Below, one piece after another: positions 54,478 through 63,412 of a DNA stretch of 64,000 bases (position 1 is the first letter of the stretch; each line of letters opens with the position of its first letter). The DNA is from Mumia sp. ZJ1417 (GTDB lineage Bacteria; Actinomycetota; Actinomycetes; Propionibacteriales; Nocardioidaceae). The notes below the pieces were generated by a model. That model saw only the letters and a program-made list of their open reading frames with translations, was not told the DNA's origin and searched no databases. Made by a program: the position numbers and the translations under genes. Where the stretch lies: contig NZ_CP059901.1 of the NCBI RefSeq assembly GCF_014127285.1, positions 2,480,001 through 2,544,000 on the forward strand, read 5' to 3'.

Positions 54478-55199
54478 GAGCGGCGCTCCCGCACGGTGTA
54501 CCCCACGCCGCGCACGGTCTGGATCAGCGGAGGGCCGAGCGCGTCCAGCTTCTTGCGCAGGGTGTAGACGTACGACTCGACGATCGCGCCGCTGCCGTCG
54601 AACTCGTAGCTCCACACCCGGTCGAGGATCTGCGCCTTGCTCATCACGTGGCCGGCGTTGGTGAGCAGGAAGCGCAGCAGCTTGAACTCCGTCGGCGACA
54701 GGTCCACGAGGCGTCCCGCACGGCGGACCTCGTGCGCGTCCTCGTCGAGCGTCAGGTCGGCGTACGCGACGACGGCACTGTGACCGCCTTCCGCAGGACC
54801 GCTGCGCCGCAGGATCGCACGCACCCGAAGCACGACCTCCTCGAGGCTGAACGGCTTGGCCACGTAGTCGTCGCCCCCGGCCGTGAGGCCCGCGACCCGG
54901 TCGTCCACGCCGCCGCGTGCGGTGAGGAACAGGATGGGCGTCGTCCGCTCAGCGGCGCGCAGCCGCCGAGCGACCTCGAGACCGTCCAGGTCCGGCAGCA
55001 TGACGTCGAGCAGCACGAGGTGCGGGTCGTACGAGTCCACCGAGGCGAGGGCCTCACGTCCGCTGTGCGCCTGGCGTACGTCGAGGTCGACGAGACGCAG
55101 CGTCGAGCTCAGGAGCGTCGTGATGTTGGGCTCGTCGTCGACGACGAGAATCCGCGCGCGCGTCCCGGCCATGGGCTGAGCATCACCGACGAACCTCAC
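54474..55199 (-). CDS. OmpR-family response regulator
   Basis: A 241-aa regulator with a receiver domain (ILVVDDEPN, phosphoacceptor Asp in LVLLDVMLPD, KPF lysine) and a C-terminal winged helix (FKLLRFLLTNAGHVMSKAQI ... VRGVGYTVRE). GTG 55199 has GAGG five bases upstream; ATG 55172 (MAGTRARILVV) is a plausible alternative without a ribosome site. An 11-bp-spaced direct repeat just upstream is a likely binding site for itself. Heads the operon to kynU. Confidence 0.92.
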   Translation of the reverse strand: MRFVGDAQPMAGTRARILVVDDEPNITTLLSSTLRLVDLDVRQAHSGREALASVDSYDPHLVLLDVMLPDLDGLEVARRLRAAERTTPILFLTARGGVDDRVAGLTAGGDDYVAKPFSLEEVVLRVRAILRRSGPAEGGHSAVVAYADLTLDEDAHEVRRAGRLVDLSPTEFKLLRFLLTNAGHVMSKAQILDRVWSYEFDGSGAIVESYVYTLRKKLDALGPPLIQTVRGVGYTVRERRS

Positions 55200-55216
55200 G
55201 TGCGCCTCGGAACCAC

Positions 55217-55234
55217 CTGAAGATTCGCTGAAGA
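55217..55234 (-). promoter_or_regulatory. Direct-repeat response-regulator box
   Basis: CTGAAGA occurs at 55217-55223 and 55228-55234, exactly 11 bp apart, the spacing typical of OmpR/PhoB-type regulators binding one face of the helix. It lies in the 105-bp gap between the response-regulator gene and the divergent PPOX gene, 18 bp from the GTG start. Autoregulation is the simplest reading. If the box is close to the -35 region, the later ATG start would be favoured. Confidence 0.5.
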
Positions 55235-55304
55235 CCTGAGGTGCCGCGCCGCGCTACGGTCGAGGCAGGACTCCGGCACGCGCCGGGACGAACAGGGGGA
55301 CCCC

Positions 55305-55718
55305 ATGACGTTCGATCCGACGACGATCCCCGCAGCGGTCGTCGACCGGTTGACCGAGGACTACGTGCTCTGGCTGACGACGGTGAACGCGTCCGGCGAG
55401 CCGACACCGACGCCCGTGTGGTTCGTCTGGTTCGACGGCGAGGTCTGGATCCGCAGCCAACCCGAGGGGGCGAAGATCGACCACCTCGCCGCGAACCCCC
55501 ACGTCGCGCTCAACCTCAACAGCGACCGTACGGGCGGCGACGTGGTCGTCCTCAACGGCGCGGGCACCGCCCAGGACGCGATGCCCGACGCGGCGTGGGA
55601 GGCCTACGTGGCCAAGTACGACCAGCAGATCTCCGGCCTCGGCTTCACACCCGAGTCGTTCGCGGCGTCGTACGCGGTGCCGATCCACGTGACGCCCTCT
55701 CGTCTGCGCCACTGGTAG
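55305..55718 (+). CDS. PPOX-class (F420/flavin-dependent) oxidoreductase
   Basis: A 137-aa split-barrel protein of the pyridoxamine-5'-phosphate-oxidase-like class, resembling the Rv3369-type subgroup. The pattern LWLTTVNASGEPTPTPVWFVW, EGAKIDHLAANPHVALNLNS is typical. Cofactor may be F420, FMN or haem; sequence alone does not decide. AGGGGG precedes the ATG. The 119 bases to the M16 protease stop hold nothing recognised. Confidence 0.85.
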   Translation: MTFDPTTIPAAVVDRLTEDYVLWLTTVNASGEPTPTPVWFVWFDGEVWIRSQPEGAKIDHLAANPHVALNLNSDRTGGDVVVLNGAGTAQDAMPDAAWEAYVAKYDQQISGLGFTPESFAASYAVPIHVTPSRLRHW

Positions 55719-55837
55719 ACCGCGCCGCGCTCAGCCGATCAGGCCAGCCTCCCTCGTCGACTCGCGTACGGAGCTCGCCGACGGCCGCGTCGTCGCGCCG
55801 GACACGCAGCCCCAGCGCTGACCCGCGGCGGATCGGC

Positions 55838-57163
55838 TCAGACGTCGAGCGCGTCGAGGGACTCGAACGGTCCGACGACGGCGAGCGCGGGCTTGCCGGC
55901 GAACAGCCGGGCGACCTCGCGGGTGTCGTCGAGCGTGACGGCGTCGATGTTGGCCAGGAGCTCGTCGAGGCTCGCGAGCTCGCCGTTGAGGAGGTCGGCC
56001 TTGCCGATCCGCGACATCCGGGACGCCGGATCCTCCAGGCCGAGGACGACACTGCCCTTCAGCTGGCCCTTGCCGCGCTCGAGCTCGTCGGCCGACGGTC
56101 CGCGCTCGGCGTAGGTCCCGAGCTCGTCCCGTACGACCTTGAGGACGTCGCGCAGCTTGCCGGGCGCGCAGCCGGCGTAGACGCCGAGCATGCCGGCGTC
56201 CGCATAGCTGGAGCCGAACGAGTAGACCGAGTACGCGAGTCCGCGCTTCTCTCGGATCTCCTGGAACAGGCGCGACGACATGCCGCCACCGAGCACGGCG
56301 TTGAGCACGCCCAGAGCGTGCCGCCGCTGGTCTCCCCGGGCCAGGCCCGGGAGCGCGGCGACGACGTTGGCCTGCTCGGTCGGACGGGTCACGAGCCCAC
56401 GAGCCCGACGGAAGCGTGTCTTCGTGGCGCGCACACGAGGCGTCACCGGCTCGGCGTCGCCCGCAGCGGCCAGGAAAGGACCGAACGCGTCGGCTACCTG
56501 GGCCACGACACGGTCGTGGTCGACGTTGCCGGCGACCGAGACGACCATCGCGGACGGACGATAGCGGCGCCGGTAGTAGCGGACGATCTGCTCGCGCGAC
56601 AGCGTGCGGATCGAGTGCGGGTCGCCCGCGACGGGGCGGCCCAGCGGCGTCGTACCCCATGCGAGGGACGACGCGAGGTTGTGGACGACGTCGTCAGGGT
56701 CGTCCTCGTTCATCGCGATCTCTTCGAGGATCACGTCACGCTCTGCCTCGACGTCCTCGGCTGCGATCACCGAGTCGGTGACCATGTCGGCGAGGACGTC
56801 GACCGCGAGCGGGAGGTCGTCGTCGAGTACCCGCGCGTGGTAGCACGTGTACTCCTTGCCGGTGAACGCGTTCATCTCGCCACCGACGGCATCGAGCGCC
56901 GCGGAGATCTCCAGCGCGGAGCGGCGCCGGGTCCCCTTGAACAGCAGGTGCTCGAGGAAGTGGGAGGCACCGGACAGGGTCGGGGTCTCGTCGCGAGACC
57001 CGACCCCGACCCAGATGCCGATGGTGGCCGTCCGCACGCCCGGCATGGCCTCGGTCACCACGCGCAGCCCGCCCGCGAGCACCGTACGGCGGACGAGGCC
57101 GCCTTCGGTGAGGAGGGTGCGTGTGGTTCCCGGGGCCTGTGCCGGGTCGAGCGGGACGGTCAC
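55838..57163 (-). CDS. M16 family zinc metallopeptidase (PepR-like)
   Basis: A 441-aa peptidase of the pitrilysin/mitochondrial processing class. The inverted zinc motif HFLEH (in [15 protein letters not shown]) with the distal Glu in [16 protein letters not shown] is intact, and the C-terminal inactive half carries [20 protein letters not shown]. Located after pnp, as Rv2782c in M. tuberculosis; GTG start overlaps the pnp stop (GTGA). Physiological substrate unknown. Confidence 0.93.
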   Translation of the reverse strand: MTVPLDPAQAPGTTRTLLTEGGLVRRTVLAGGLRVVTEAMPGVRTATIGIWVGVGSRDETPTLSGASHFLEHLLFKGTRRRSALEISAALDAVGGEMNAFTGKEYTCYHARVLDDDLPLAVDVLADMVTDSVIAAEDVEAERDVILEEIAMNEDDPDDVVHNLASSLAWGTTPLGRPVAGDPHSIRTLSREQIVRYYRRRYRPSAMVVSVAGNVDHDRVVAQVADAFGPFLAAAGDAEPVTPRVRATKTRFRRARGLVTRPTEQANVVAALPGLARGDQRRHALGVLNAVLGGGMSSRLFQEIREKRGLAYSVYSFGSSYADAGMLGVYAGCAPGKLRDVLKVVRDELGTYAERGPSADELERGKGQLKGSVVLGLEDPASRMSRIGKADLLNGELASLDELLANIDAVTLDDTREVARLFAGKPALAVVGPFESLDALDV

Positions 57164-59391
57164 TTGTCGGTGTCTGCCTCGGCCTCGTCGCCCGCGACCT
57201 CGGCGGTCTCGGTCTCCTCGACCACCGGAGTCAGCGACAGCTTGCCGCGGTCGTCGATCTCGGCGATCGCGACCATGACCTTCTGGCCGACCTTGACGAC
57301 GTCGTCGACGTTCTCGACGCGCTTGCCGTCGTTGAGATCGCGCAGCTTGCTGATGTGCAGCAGGCCGTCCTTGCCCGGCATCAGCGACACGAAGGCGCCG
57401 AAGTTGGTCGTCTTGACGACCGTGCCGAGGTAGCGCTCGCCGACCTCGGGCATCGTCGGGTTGGCGATCGCGTTGATCGCCGCACGAGCCGCCTCGGCGG
57501 CCTCGCCCGACTCCGCACCGACATACACGGTGCCGTCGTCCTCGAGCGTGATCTGAGCGCCGGTGTCGTCCTGGATCTGGTTGATGACCTTGCCCTTGGG
57601 GCCGATCACCTCGCCGATCTTGTCGACCGGGATGTGGATCGTGATGATCCGCGGCGCGTACAGCGACATCTCGTCCGGAACCGCGATGGCCTCGTTCATG
57701 ACGTCGAGGATCGTGAACCGGGCGTCACGCGCCTGGGTCAGCGCGCCCGCCAGGACCGACGCCGGGATGCCGTCGAGCTTGGTGTCGAGCTGCAGCGCGG
57801 TGACGAACTCGCGGGTGCCGGCAACCTTGAAGTCCATGTCGCCGTAGGCATCCTCGGCGCCGAGGATGTCGGTCAGGGTGACGTACTCGGTCGAGCCGTC
57901 GACCTCACCCGAGATCAGGCCCATGGCGATGCCCGCGACCGGGGCGCGCAGCGGCACACCGGCGTTGAGCAGCGACATCGTCGAGGCGCAGACCGAGCCC
58001 ATCGAGGTCGAGCCGTTGGAGCTCAGCGCCTCGGAGACCTGACGGATCGCGTACGGGAACTCCTCGCGCGTCGGCAGCACCGGCATGAGAGCGCGGCCAG
58101 CGAGCGCGCCGTGACCGATCTCGCGACGCTTCGGCGAGCCGACCCGGCCGGTCTCACCGGTCGAGTACGGCGGGAAGTTGTAGTTGTGCAGGTAGCGGCG
58201 CGCACGCTCGGGCGAGAGCGTGTCGAGCTTCTGCTCCATCGTCAGCATGTTGAGCGTGGTGACACCCAAGATCTGGGTCTCGCCGCGCTCGAACAGCGCC
58301 GAGCCGTGGACGCGCGGGATCGTGCCGACCTCGGCGTGCAGCGTACGGATGTCGGCCAGGCCGCGTCCGTCCATGCGAACCTTGTCGGTGAGCACACGCT
58401 CGCGCACGAGCTTCTTGGTGACCGCGCGGACAGCCGCACCGATCTCCTTCTCGCGACCCTCGAACTGCTCGCCGAGCTTGTCGAGCACGTCGGCCTTGAT
58501 CGCGTCGAGACGCTCCTCACGCTCCGCCTTGCCGGCGATCGTGAGGGCCTCGCGCAGGTCGTCGGAAGCCGCTGCCTCGACGGCGTCGTGCACGTCGTCC
58601 TGGTAGTCGAGGAAGACCGGGAACTCCTGCACCGGCTTGGCGGCGGACGCGGCGAGCGCGGCCTGTGCCTCGCACAGCGTGCGGATGAACGGCTTGGCGG
58701 CCTCGAGGCCCTCGGCCACGACCTCCTCGGTCGGCGCCTTGGCGCCACTGCGGACGAGGTCCCACGTGACGTTGGTCGACTCGGCCTCGACCATCATGAT
58801 CGCGACGTCGTCGCCCGCGATCCGGCCCGCGACGACCATGTCGAACACGGCGTTCTCGAGCTCGGAGTGCTTCGGGAAGGCGACCCACTGGCCGTCGATC
58901 AGCGCGACGCGGACGCCGCCGATCGGGCCCGAGAAGGGCAGGCCGGAGATCTGCGTCGACGCCGACGCGGCGTTGATCGCGAGGACGTCGTAGGCGACGT
59001 CAGGGTTGAGCGAGAGGACGGTGATGACGACCTGGACCTCGTTGCGCAGACCCTTCTTGAAGGTCGGGCGCAGCGGGCGGTCGATCAGCCGGCACGTGAG
59101 GATCGCGTCCTCGCCGGGCCGGCCCTCGCGGCGGAAGAACGAGCCGGGGATGCGGCCCGCGGCGTACATCCGCTCCTCGACGTCGACCGTCAGAGGGAAG
59201 AAGTCGAAGTGGTCCTTGGGGTGCTTGCCCGCCGTGGTCGTCGACAGCAGCATCGTGTCGTCGTCGAGGAAGGCAGTCACTGCACCGGCGGCCTGGCGAG
59301 CCAGCACACCGGTCTCGAAGCGGATCTCCCGCTTGCCGAACCGACCGTTGTCGATCACAGCAGTCGTGGAGTGAATCTCGGGTCCCGTCAT
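57160..59391 (-). CDS. pnp: Polyribonucleotide nucleotidyltransferase (PNPase)
   Basis: A 743-aa phosphorolytic 3'-5' exoribonuclease of RNA decay; the actinobacterial form is also called GpsI. Two RNase PH domains, with [20 protein letters not shown] in the first, are followed by a KH domain ([20 protein letters not shown]) and an S1 domain ([15 protein letters not shown]). ATG 59391 has GAAAGGGG upstream; the longer frame enters the leader hairpins. rpsO-pnp order is near universal. Confidence 0.96.
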   Translation of the reverse strand: MTGPEIHSTTAVIDNGRFGKREIRFETGVLARQAAGAVTAFLDDDTMLLSTTTAGKHPKDHFDFFPLTVDVEERMYAAGRIPGSFFRREGRPGEDAILTCRLIDRPLRPTFKKGLRNEVQVVITVLSLNPDVAYDVLAINAASASTQISGLPFSGPIGGVRVALIDGQWVAFPKHSELENAVFDMVVAGRIAGDDVAIMMVEAESTNVTWDLVRSGAKAPTEEVVAEGLEAAKPFIRTLCEAQAALAASAAKPVQEFPVFLDYQDDVHDAVEAAASDDLREALTIAGKAEREERLDAIKADVLDKLGEQFEGREKEIGAAVRAVTKKLVRERVLTDKVRMDGRGLADIRTLHAEVGTIPRVHGSALFERGETQILGVTTLNMLTMEQKLDTLSPERARRYLHNYNFPPYSTGETGRVGSPKRREIGHGALAGRALMPVLPTREEFPYAIRQVSEALSSNGSTSMGSVCASTMSLLNAGVPLRAPVAGIAMGLISGEVDGSTEYVTLTDILGAEDAYGDMDFKVAGTREFVTALQLDTKLDGIPASVLAGALTQARDARFTILDVMNEAIAVPDEMSLYAPRIITIHIPVDKIGEVIGPKGKVINQIQDDTGAQITLEDDGTVYVGAESGEAAEAARAAINAIANPTMPEVGERYLGTVVKTTNFGAFVSLMPGKDGLLHISKLRDLNDGKRVENVDDVVKVGQKVMVAIAEIDDRGKLSLTPVVEETETAEVAGDEAEADTDK

Positions 59392-59672
59392 GGGTACCCC
59401 TTTCTCACGCGCATCCGCGCGTGGGTCTCGCGGAGCAGTCACGCGAGCGGGTCGTGCGCACCTTCGTGGGTGCGCCGGCTCCGATGGGCGCCGGTCTTCG
59501 ATCGAGGTCCGCGAAGTGCGAGCGTCTCGTACGCCGCCATCCGCAAGCCACTACCGAGGACCGAGCGTCGACCCGGGCGCTGCTCCGTCTGTGAGGTGGT
59601 GCGATATGAAGTTGTCAGGTCGAGGATGTCCTTGAGCCCAGTCTGCCTGAGCCCGGACCCCTCGTGCATGCG
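59392..59672 (-). promoter_or_regulatory. Structured leader region of pnp
   Basis: Most of the 324-bp gap between rpsO and pnp. It contains perfect hairpins CACGCGC/GCGCGTG (59406-59423, 4-nt loop) and GCGCACC/GGGTGCG (59456-59474, 5-nt loop) just before the pnp start. Enterobacterial pnp is autoregulated through leader hairpins; a comparable role here is inference only. No small gene or recognised promoter is seen in the rest. Confidence 0.4.
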
Positions 59673-59707
59673 ACGAACGGCCCGTCCGTGGCGGAGGGGC
59701 CGCTCGT
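59673..59707 (-). terminator. Hairpin after rpsO
   Basis: Arms 59673-59688 and 59692-59707 pair over 16 nt with two mismatches and a 3-nt loop, starting nine bases after the rpsO stop on the minus strand. It probably terminates or attenuates rpsO transcription and protects its 3' end. Confidence 0.7.
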
Positions 59708-59715
59708 CGCCGAGA

Positions 59716-60012
59716 TCATCGACGCAGGCCGAGGCGCTCGATGAGGCCGCGGTAGCGCGCGATGTCGTTCTTCTGGAGGTAGTTCAGGAGGCGACGGCGC
59801 TGGCCGACCATCAGCAGCAGGCCGCGCCGGCTGTGGTGGTCGTGCTTGTGCGTCTTGAGGTGCTCCGTCAGGTGCGCGATGCGCGCCGTGAGGAGTGCCA
59901 CCTGGACCTCCGGAGAACCGGTGTCGCCCTCAGTCGTCGCGAACTCCGCGATGATGTCCTTGCGGTCGACGTCCTTGATCTCGGCAGGGGTGTACGTCTT
60001 GGTCGCGCTCAC
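59716..60012 (-). CDS. rpsO: 30S ribosomal protein S15
   Basis: A 98-aa primary 16S-rRNA-binding protein. Family sequence includes [40 protein letters not shown] and [23 protein letters not shown] 60012 has AAGGAG seven bases upstream. About nine residues longer at the N-terminus than the usual 89 aa, common in actinobacteria. Confidence 0.96.
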   Translation of the reverse strand: MSATKTYTPAEIKDVDRKDIIAEFATTEGDTGSPEVQVALLTARIAHLTEHLKTHKHDHHSRRGLLLMVGQRRRLLNYLQKNDIARYRGLIERLGLRR

Positions 60013-60193
60013 GCGGTCTCCTTGTGGTCGTTGCACGGCGCGCCGGGGCAGGTTCACCCGGGCACTCTGGATCCGTGGCCGTTCTGACGGCAGCGTCCAG
60101 GATATCAGCGGCCCCGTAGCATCCCTAATCTGCGCTTGCCCCTGCTCCCCCGGGCGCGCACGATCGGAGGTACCGACCGAACGAGGGGGATGC

Positions 60194-60400
60194 ATGTCCG
60201 AGTTCGAGACCGAATCCTACGACGCCGAGGCGCCGCTCGACGAGGACCAGCCCGACGAACGTCTCACACCTGACCCCGACGTCGACCCGCAGCCCGGCAT
60301 CGACGTCGACGAGGTCGATCCGGACGCCGAGGCGAACGAGGCCGACCAGATCGACCAGGCGTGGGAGGTCGTGCTCGACGACGACACCGAGCGCGGGTGA
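60194..60400 (+). CDS. Small acidic hypothetical protein
   Basis: A 68-aa protein dominated by Asp and Glu ([19 protein letters not shown] ... [20 protein letters not shown]), with a short hydrophobic helix near the end ([12 protein letters not shown]). GAGGGGGA precedes the ATG at a good distance, so it is probably translated. It resembles short acidic actinobacterial proteins without assigned function. Divergent from rpsO. Confidence 0.65.
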   Translation: MSEFETESYDAEAPLDEDQPDERLTPDPDVDPQPGIDVDEVDPDAEANEADQIDQAWEVVLDDDTERG

Positions 60401-60507
60401 GGTGACCGTCACGACCCCCCGTACCGGGTCGGGGTCGCCCCGGAACGAACCCTGAGATCGCTCCGAAGCCTTTGCTCCGTACGCCCTGGTGGGCCCAACC
60501 TAGGAGC

Positions 60508-62097
60508 GTGTCCTCAGGATCTGCAGCTCCCGCCCGCCCGCGCCGTCGCCGGCCCCTCGTGCTCGCGCTCGTGGCCGTGGTCTCGCTGGTCGTCCTGGCC
60601 GTCGGTGGGTTCGGCGTCTTCATCGCGGTGGCTCTGGTGACCGCGAAGGTCGACACCATCGGCGAGGTAGCCTTCGACCGCCCGCTCGCGGTCCCGCCGC
60701 TCGCCCCGTCGCGGGTCGACGCCAACGGGACCCGCGTCTTCGCGCTGCGGATGCAGCAGGGCGAGTCCGACCTCGGGGCGGGGCGACCGACGCCGACGTG
60801 GGGGTTCGACGGGGACTACCTCGGGCCGACGCTACGCGCCGCGCGTGGGGAGAAGGTCCGCGTCGAGGTGACCAACGGCGTCAGCGAGGCGAGCACCGTC
60901 CACTGGCACGGGATGCACCTCCCGCCAGCGATGGACGGCGGCCCGCACCAGTCGATCGAGCCGGGAACCACCTGGAAGCCGCACTGGACGATCGACCAGC
61001 CGGCAGCGACCCTCTGGTACCACCCGCACCCCCACGGCCAGACCGCCGCGCACGTACGACGAGGGCTGGTGGGGATGTTCCTCCTCGACGACGCCGTGGG
61101 TACGGACGCCCCCGTCTCGCAGGCGCTCCCCCACGAGTACGGCGTCGACGACGTCCCGCTGATCGTCCAGGACGTCCGGTTCGAGGACGACGGCACGCTG
61201 GACGAGAACGGCTCGTTCCTGAGCCCCGTCGGGCTGCTCGGCGACACGACCCTCGTCAACGGGACGCCGGGACCGTACGACGAGGTCACTGCCGAGCACA
61301 CCCGCTACCGGATCCTCAACGCCTCGAGCGCCCGAACGTACACGTTCACCTTCTCCGACCGGCGGGAGTTCGCGCTCGTCGGGACCGACGGCGGGCTCGT
61401 CGAGAAGCCCGTCGCGCTCCGCGAGGTGGTGCTCACGCCCGGGGAGCGGGCGGAGATCGTCGTCACGATGACACCGGGCGAGCGCACCGTCCTGCGCAGC
61501 GCCCCGCTCCCTGACGACCGCGGTTCCGGCAACCGGCTCGCCGGGGACGACGACGAGCTCGACATCCTCGAGCTGCGCGCCTCCGACACGCTGACCTCGT
61601 CCGCGCCTCTCCCCCGCCGACTCGCCGCCGCACCGGACGTCGACCCCGACGACGCGGTACGCACCCGGCGCTTCACCATCAGCGCGTCGGAGGTCAACGG
61701 CCGAAAGATGGACATGAACCGCATCGACGCCCGCGTCGAGGCGGGATCGACCGAGATCTGGGAGCTGTCGGCGCGCGACGGGAGCCCGCACAACTTCCAC
61801 GTGCACGACGTCCAGTTCCGGGTGCTCGACGTCGGCCGCCGTGACCCGGCACCCGATCAGCGTGGGTGGAAGGACACGGTGAACGTACGGCCGGGTGAGC
61901 CGGTGCGGATCGCGATCCGCTTCGACCTGCCCTCCGGAGCCGACGGCCCGGGCGACTCGCCGTACATGTTCCACTGCCACCTGCTGCGCCACGAGGATTC
62001 GGGCGCGATGGGCCAGTTCCTCGTCGTTCCGCCAGGTCAGGGTTCCGACAGTGCCGAAGGCGACCCCGTCGCCCCGTCGACCACCCGCCGGCACTGA
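60508..62097 (+). CDS. Multicopper oxidase (CueO/SufI-like)
   Basis: A 529-aa exported or membrane-anchored three-cupredoxin oxidase. A basic head and helix (about residues 15-40) are followed by copper sites HWHGMHLPP, WYHPHPHGQ, HNFHVHDVQF and MFHCHLLRHEDSGAM, supplying type 1, 2 and 3 ligands; an active copper or metal/phenol oxidase is likely. Start uncertain: GTG 60508 has AGGAG very close; TTG 60472 would add twelve residues. No copper chaperone or sensor is adjacent. Converges with ribF. Confidence 0.9.
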   Translation: MSSGSAAPARPRRRRPLVLALVAVVSLVVLAVGGFGVFIAVALVTAKVDTIGEVAFDRPLAVPPLAPSRVDANGTRVFALRMQQGESDLGAGRPTPTWGFDGDYLGPTLRAARGEKVRVEVTNGVSEASTVHWHGMHLPPAMDGGPHQSIEPGTTWKPHWTIDQPAATLWYHPHPHGQTAAHVRRGLVGMFLLDDAVGTDAPVSQALPHEYGVDDVPLIVQDVRFEDDGTLDENGSFLSPVGLLGDTTLVNGTPGPYDEVTAEHTRYRILNASSARTYTFTFSDRREFALVGTDGGLVEKPVALREVVLTPGERAEIVVTMTPGERTVLRSAPLPDDRGSGNRLAGDDDELDILELRASDTLTSSAPLPRRLAAAPDVDPDDAVRTRRFTISASEVNGRKMDMNRIDARVEAGSTEIWELSARDGSPHNFHVHDVQFRVLDVGRRDPAPDQRGWKDTVNVRPGEPVRIAIRFDLPSGADGPGDSPYMFHCHLLRHEDSGAMGQFLVVPPGQGSDSAEGDPVAPSTTRRH

Positions 62098-62110
62098 CAG
62101 AAAGGCACCC

Positions 62111-63070
62111 TCACCTCGAGGTGCCGAGGGCCTCTCGCACGTCGCGAACGTCTCGATGCATCCGGCCGATGAGCGACTCCACGTCGTCGAAGCGGATCTG
62201 GCCGCGGACCCGTGAGACGAACGACACCGCGACGTCGACCCCGTAGAGCTCGAGATCGTCGCGGTCCAGCACGTACGACTCGACCCGACGCTGGTTGCCG
62301 TCGAACGTCGGGTTGGTGCCGACGCTGATCGCCGCCGGCAGCACGTCACCGGTGTCGTAGCGGCGGAGCCACCCGGCGTACACGCCGTCGGCGGGCACGG
62401 CGAAACCCACGGGCGGGAGGACGTTCGCGGTGGGGAAGCCCATCTGGCGCCCCCGCTTGTCACCCTCGATAACCGTGCCGCGGATGCTGTGGGGGCGTCG
62501 CAGCACGCGCGCCGCCTCGGCGACGTCGCCCTCCGCGACCAGCGCGCGGACGTACGTCGAGGAGTAGACCGTCTCGCTGTCTCCGTCGAGCCCGACGCCT
62601 TCGGCCACGAAGCCGTGAGCGACGCCGCTCTTGATGAGGGTGTCCACGTCGCCGGCCGCCTTGCGCCCGTACGTGAAGTTGGCGCCGATGACGACTCCCG
62701 CCACCCGCAGCTGACCGATCAGGATGCGCTCGACGAACTCCTCAGGACTCCACGAGGCCATCTCGGTGCCGAAGCCCAGCACACGGACCTCGTCGGCGCC
62801 CGCCTCCTGGAGCAGGGCGACGCGCTGCTCGACCGTCGTGAGCAGGTCGGGCGCACGGTCGGGCGCGAACACTGCCGTCGGGTGCGGGTCGAAGGTCACG
62901 GCCACCACCTCCAGCGGGGTGCCCGGAGACAGCTCGGCCGCGCGCTCGCGGGCGCGCGCCAGCACGTGCCGGTGTCCGACGTGGACGCCGTCGAAAACTC
63001 CGACGCACACCACACTGGGCTCGGTGCGCGGTTGAGTACGCGCGCCCTCGATCGCTCGCCAGACGTTCAC
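62111..63070 (-). CDS. ribF: Bifunctional riboflavin kinase/FAD synthetase
   Basis: A 319-aa enzyme making FMN and FAD. The FAD synthetase half has the nucleotidyltransferase motif GVFDGVHVGHRHVL and ANFTYGRKAAGD; the kinase half starts about residue 185 with GTVIEGDKRGRQMGFPTANV. GTG 63070 gives the family N-terminus. Upstream of rpsO in the conserved block, but here an inserted multicopper oxidase and acidic protein gene separate them. Confidence 0.95.
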   Translation of the reverse strand: MNVWRAIEGARTQPRTEPSVVCVGVFDGVHVGHRHVLARARERAAELSPGTPLEVVAVTFDPHPTAVFAPDRAPDLLTTVEQRVALLQEAGADEVRVLGFGTEMASWSPEEFVERILIGQLRVAGVVIGANFTYGRKAAGDVDTLIKSGVAHGFVAEGVGLDGDSETVYSSTYVRALVAEGDVAEAARVLRRPHSIRGTVIEGDKRGRQMGFPTANVLPPVGFAVPADGVYAGWLRRYDTGDVLPAAISVGTNPTFDGNQRRVESYVLDRDDLELYGVDVAVSFVSRVRGQIRFDDVESLIGRMHRDVRDVREALGTSR

Positions 63071-63121
63071 AGGGCAACTGTGCCACGGACGACCGACGGG
63101 CTCGCGCTCGTCCCCCCGACA

Positions 63122-63141
63122 GGATGAGAGTTCTCTCATCC
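63122..63141. promoter_or_regulatory. Perfect palindrome upstream of the small secreted protein gene
   Basis: GGATGAGAG-TT-CTCTCATCC is a perfect 9-bp inverted repeat with a 2-bp centre, in the 114-bp gap between ribF (minus) and the small plus-strand gene. Compactness suggests a protein-binding operator rather than a terminator. The regulator is unknown. Confidence 0.5.
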
Positions 63142-63184
63142 TCGCTTCATGTTCTTGCGATGCCGAGCACGGATGGTGAACGCC

Positions 63185-63403
63185 ATGACGTTGTCGACCA
63201 AGATCGCCCTCGCACTCCTGGGTGTGCTGATCGCCGTCGTCGGAGGGACGGCGGCGATGGCCGCGATGAGCACCCCCAGCCCGTCGCCTGCGGACACCGA
63301 CCCGGTCCGGGTCACCCAAGGTCCAACCTCCCCCACGGCCCCGATGGCCACCGCAACGTCGGCCCCGTCGCCGACCGATGACGACGACGGCGAACACGAC
63401 TGA
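63185..63403 (+). CDS. Small membrane-anchored or secreted protein
   Basis: A 72-aa protein: an N-terminal hydrophobic helix (TKIALALLGVLIAVVGGTAA, residues 5-24) then a Ser/Thr/Pro-rich tail ending in DDDDGEHD. No domain recognised. ATG 63185 has GGTGA six bases upstream; in-frame ATGs at 63173 and 63149 are possible. A palindromic operator candidate lies upstream, so it may belong to an envelope-related regulon. It ends just before a kinase pseudogene on the other strand. Confidence 0.6.
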   Translation: MTLSTKIALALLGVLIAVVGGTAAMAAMSTPSPSPADTDPVRVTQGPTSPTAPMATATSAPSPTDDDDGEHD

Positions 63404-63412
63404 GCGCGACCA

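Noticed and set aside
55719-55837. Possible extension of the M16 protease or an extra small gene
   Set aside because: The frame beyond 55838 is a different phase and low-complexity; no start with ribosome site.
57121-60087. 988-codon plus-strand open frame opposite pnp and rpsO
   Set aside because: Shadow of pnp and rpsO with repetitive Arg/Asp/Leu composition; no ribosome site or domain.
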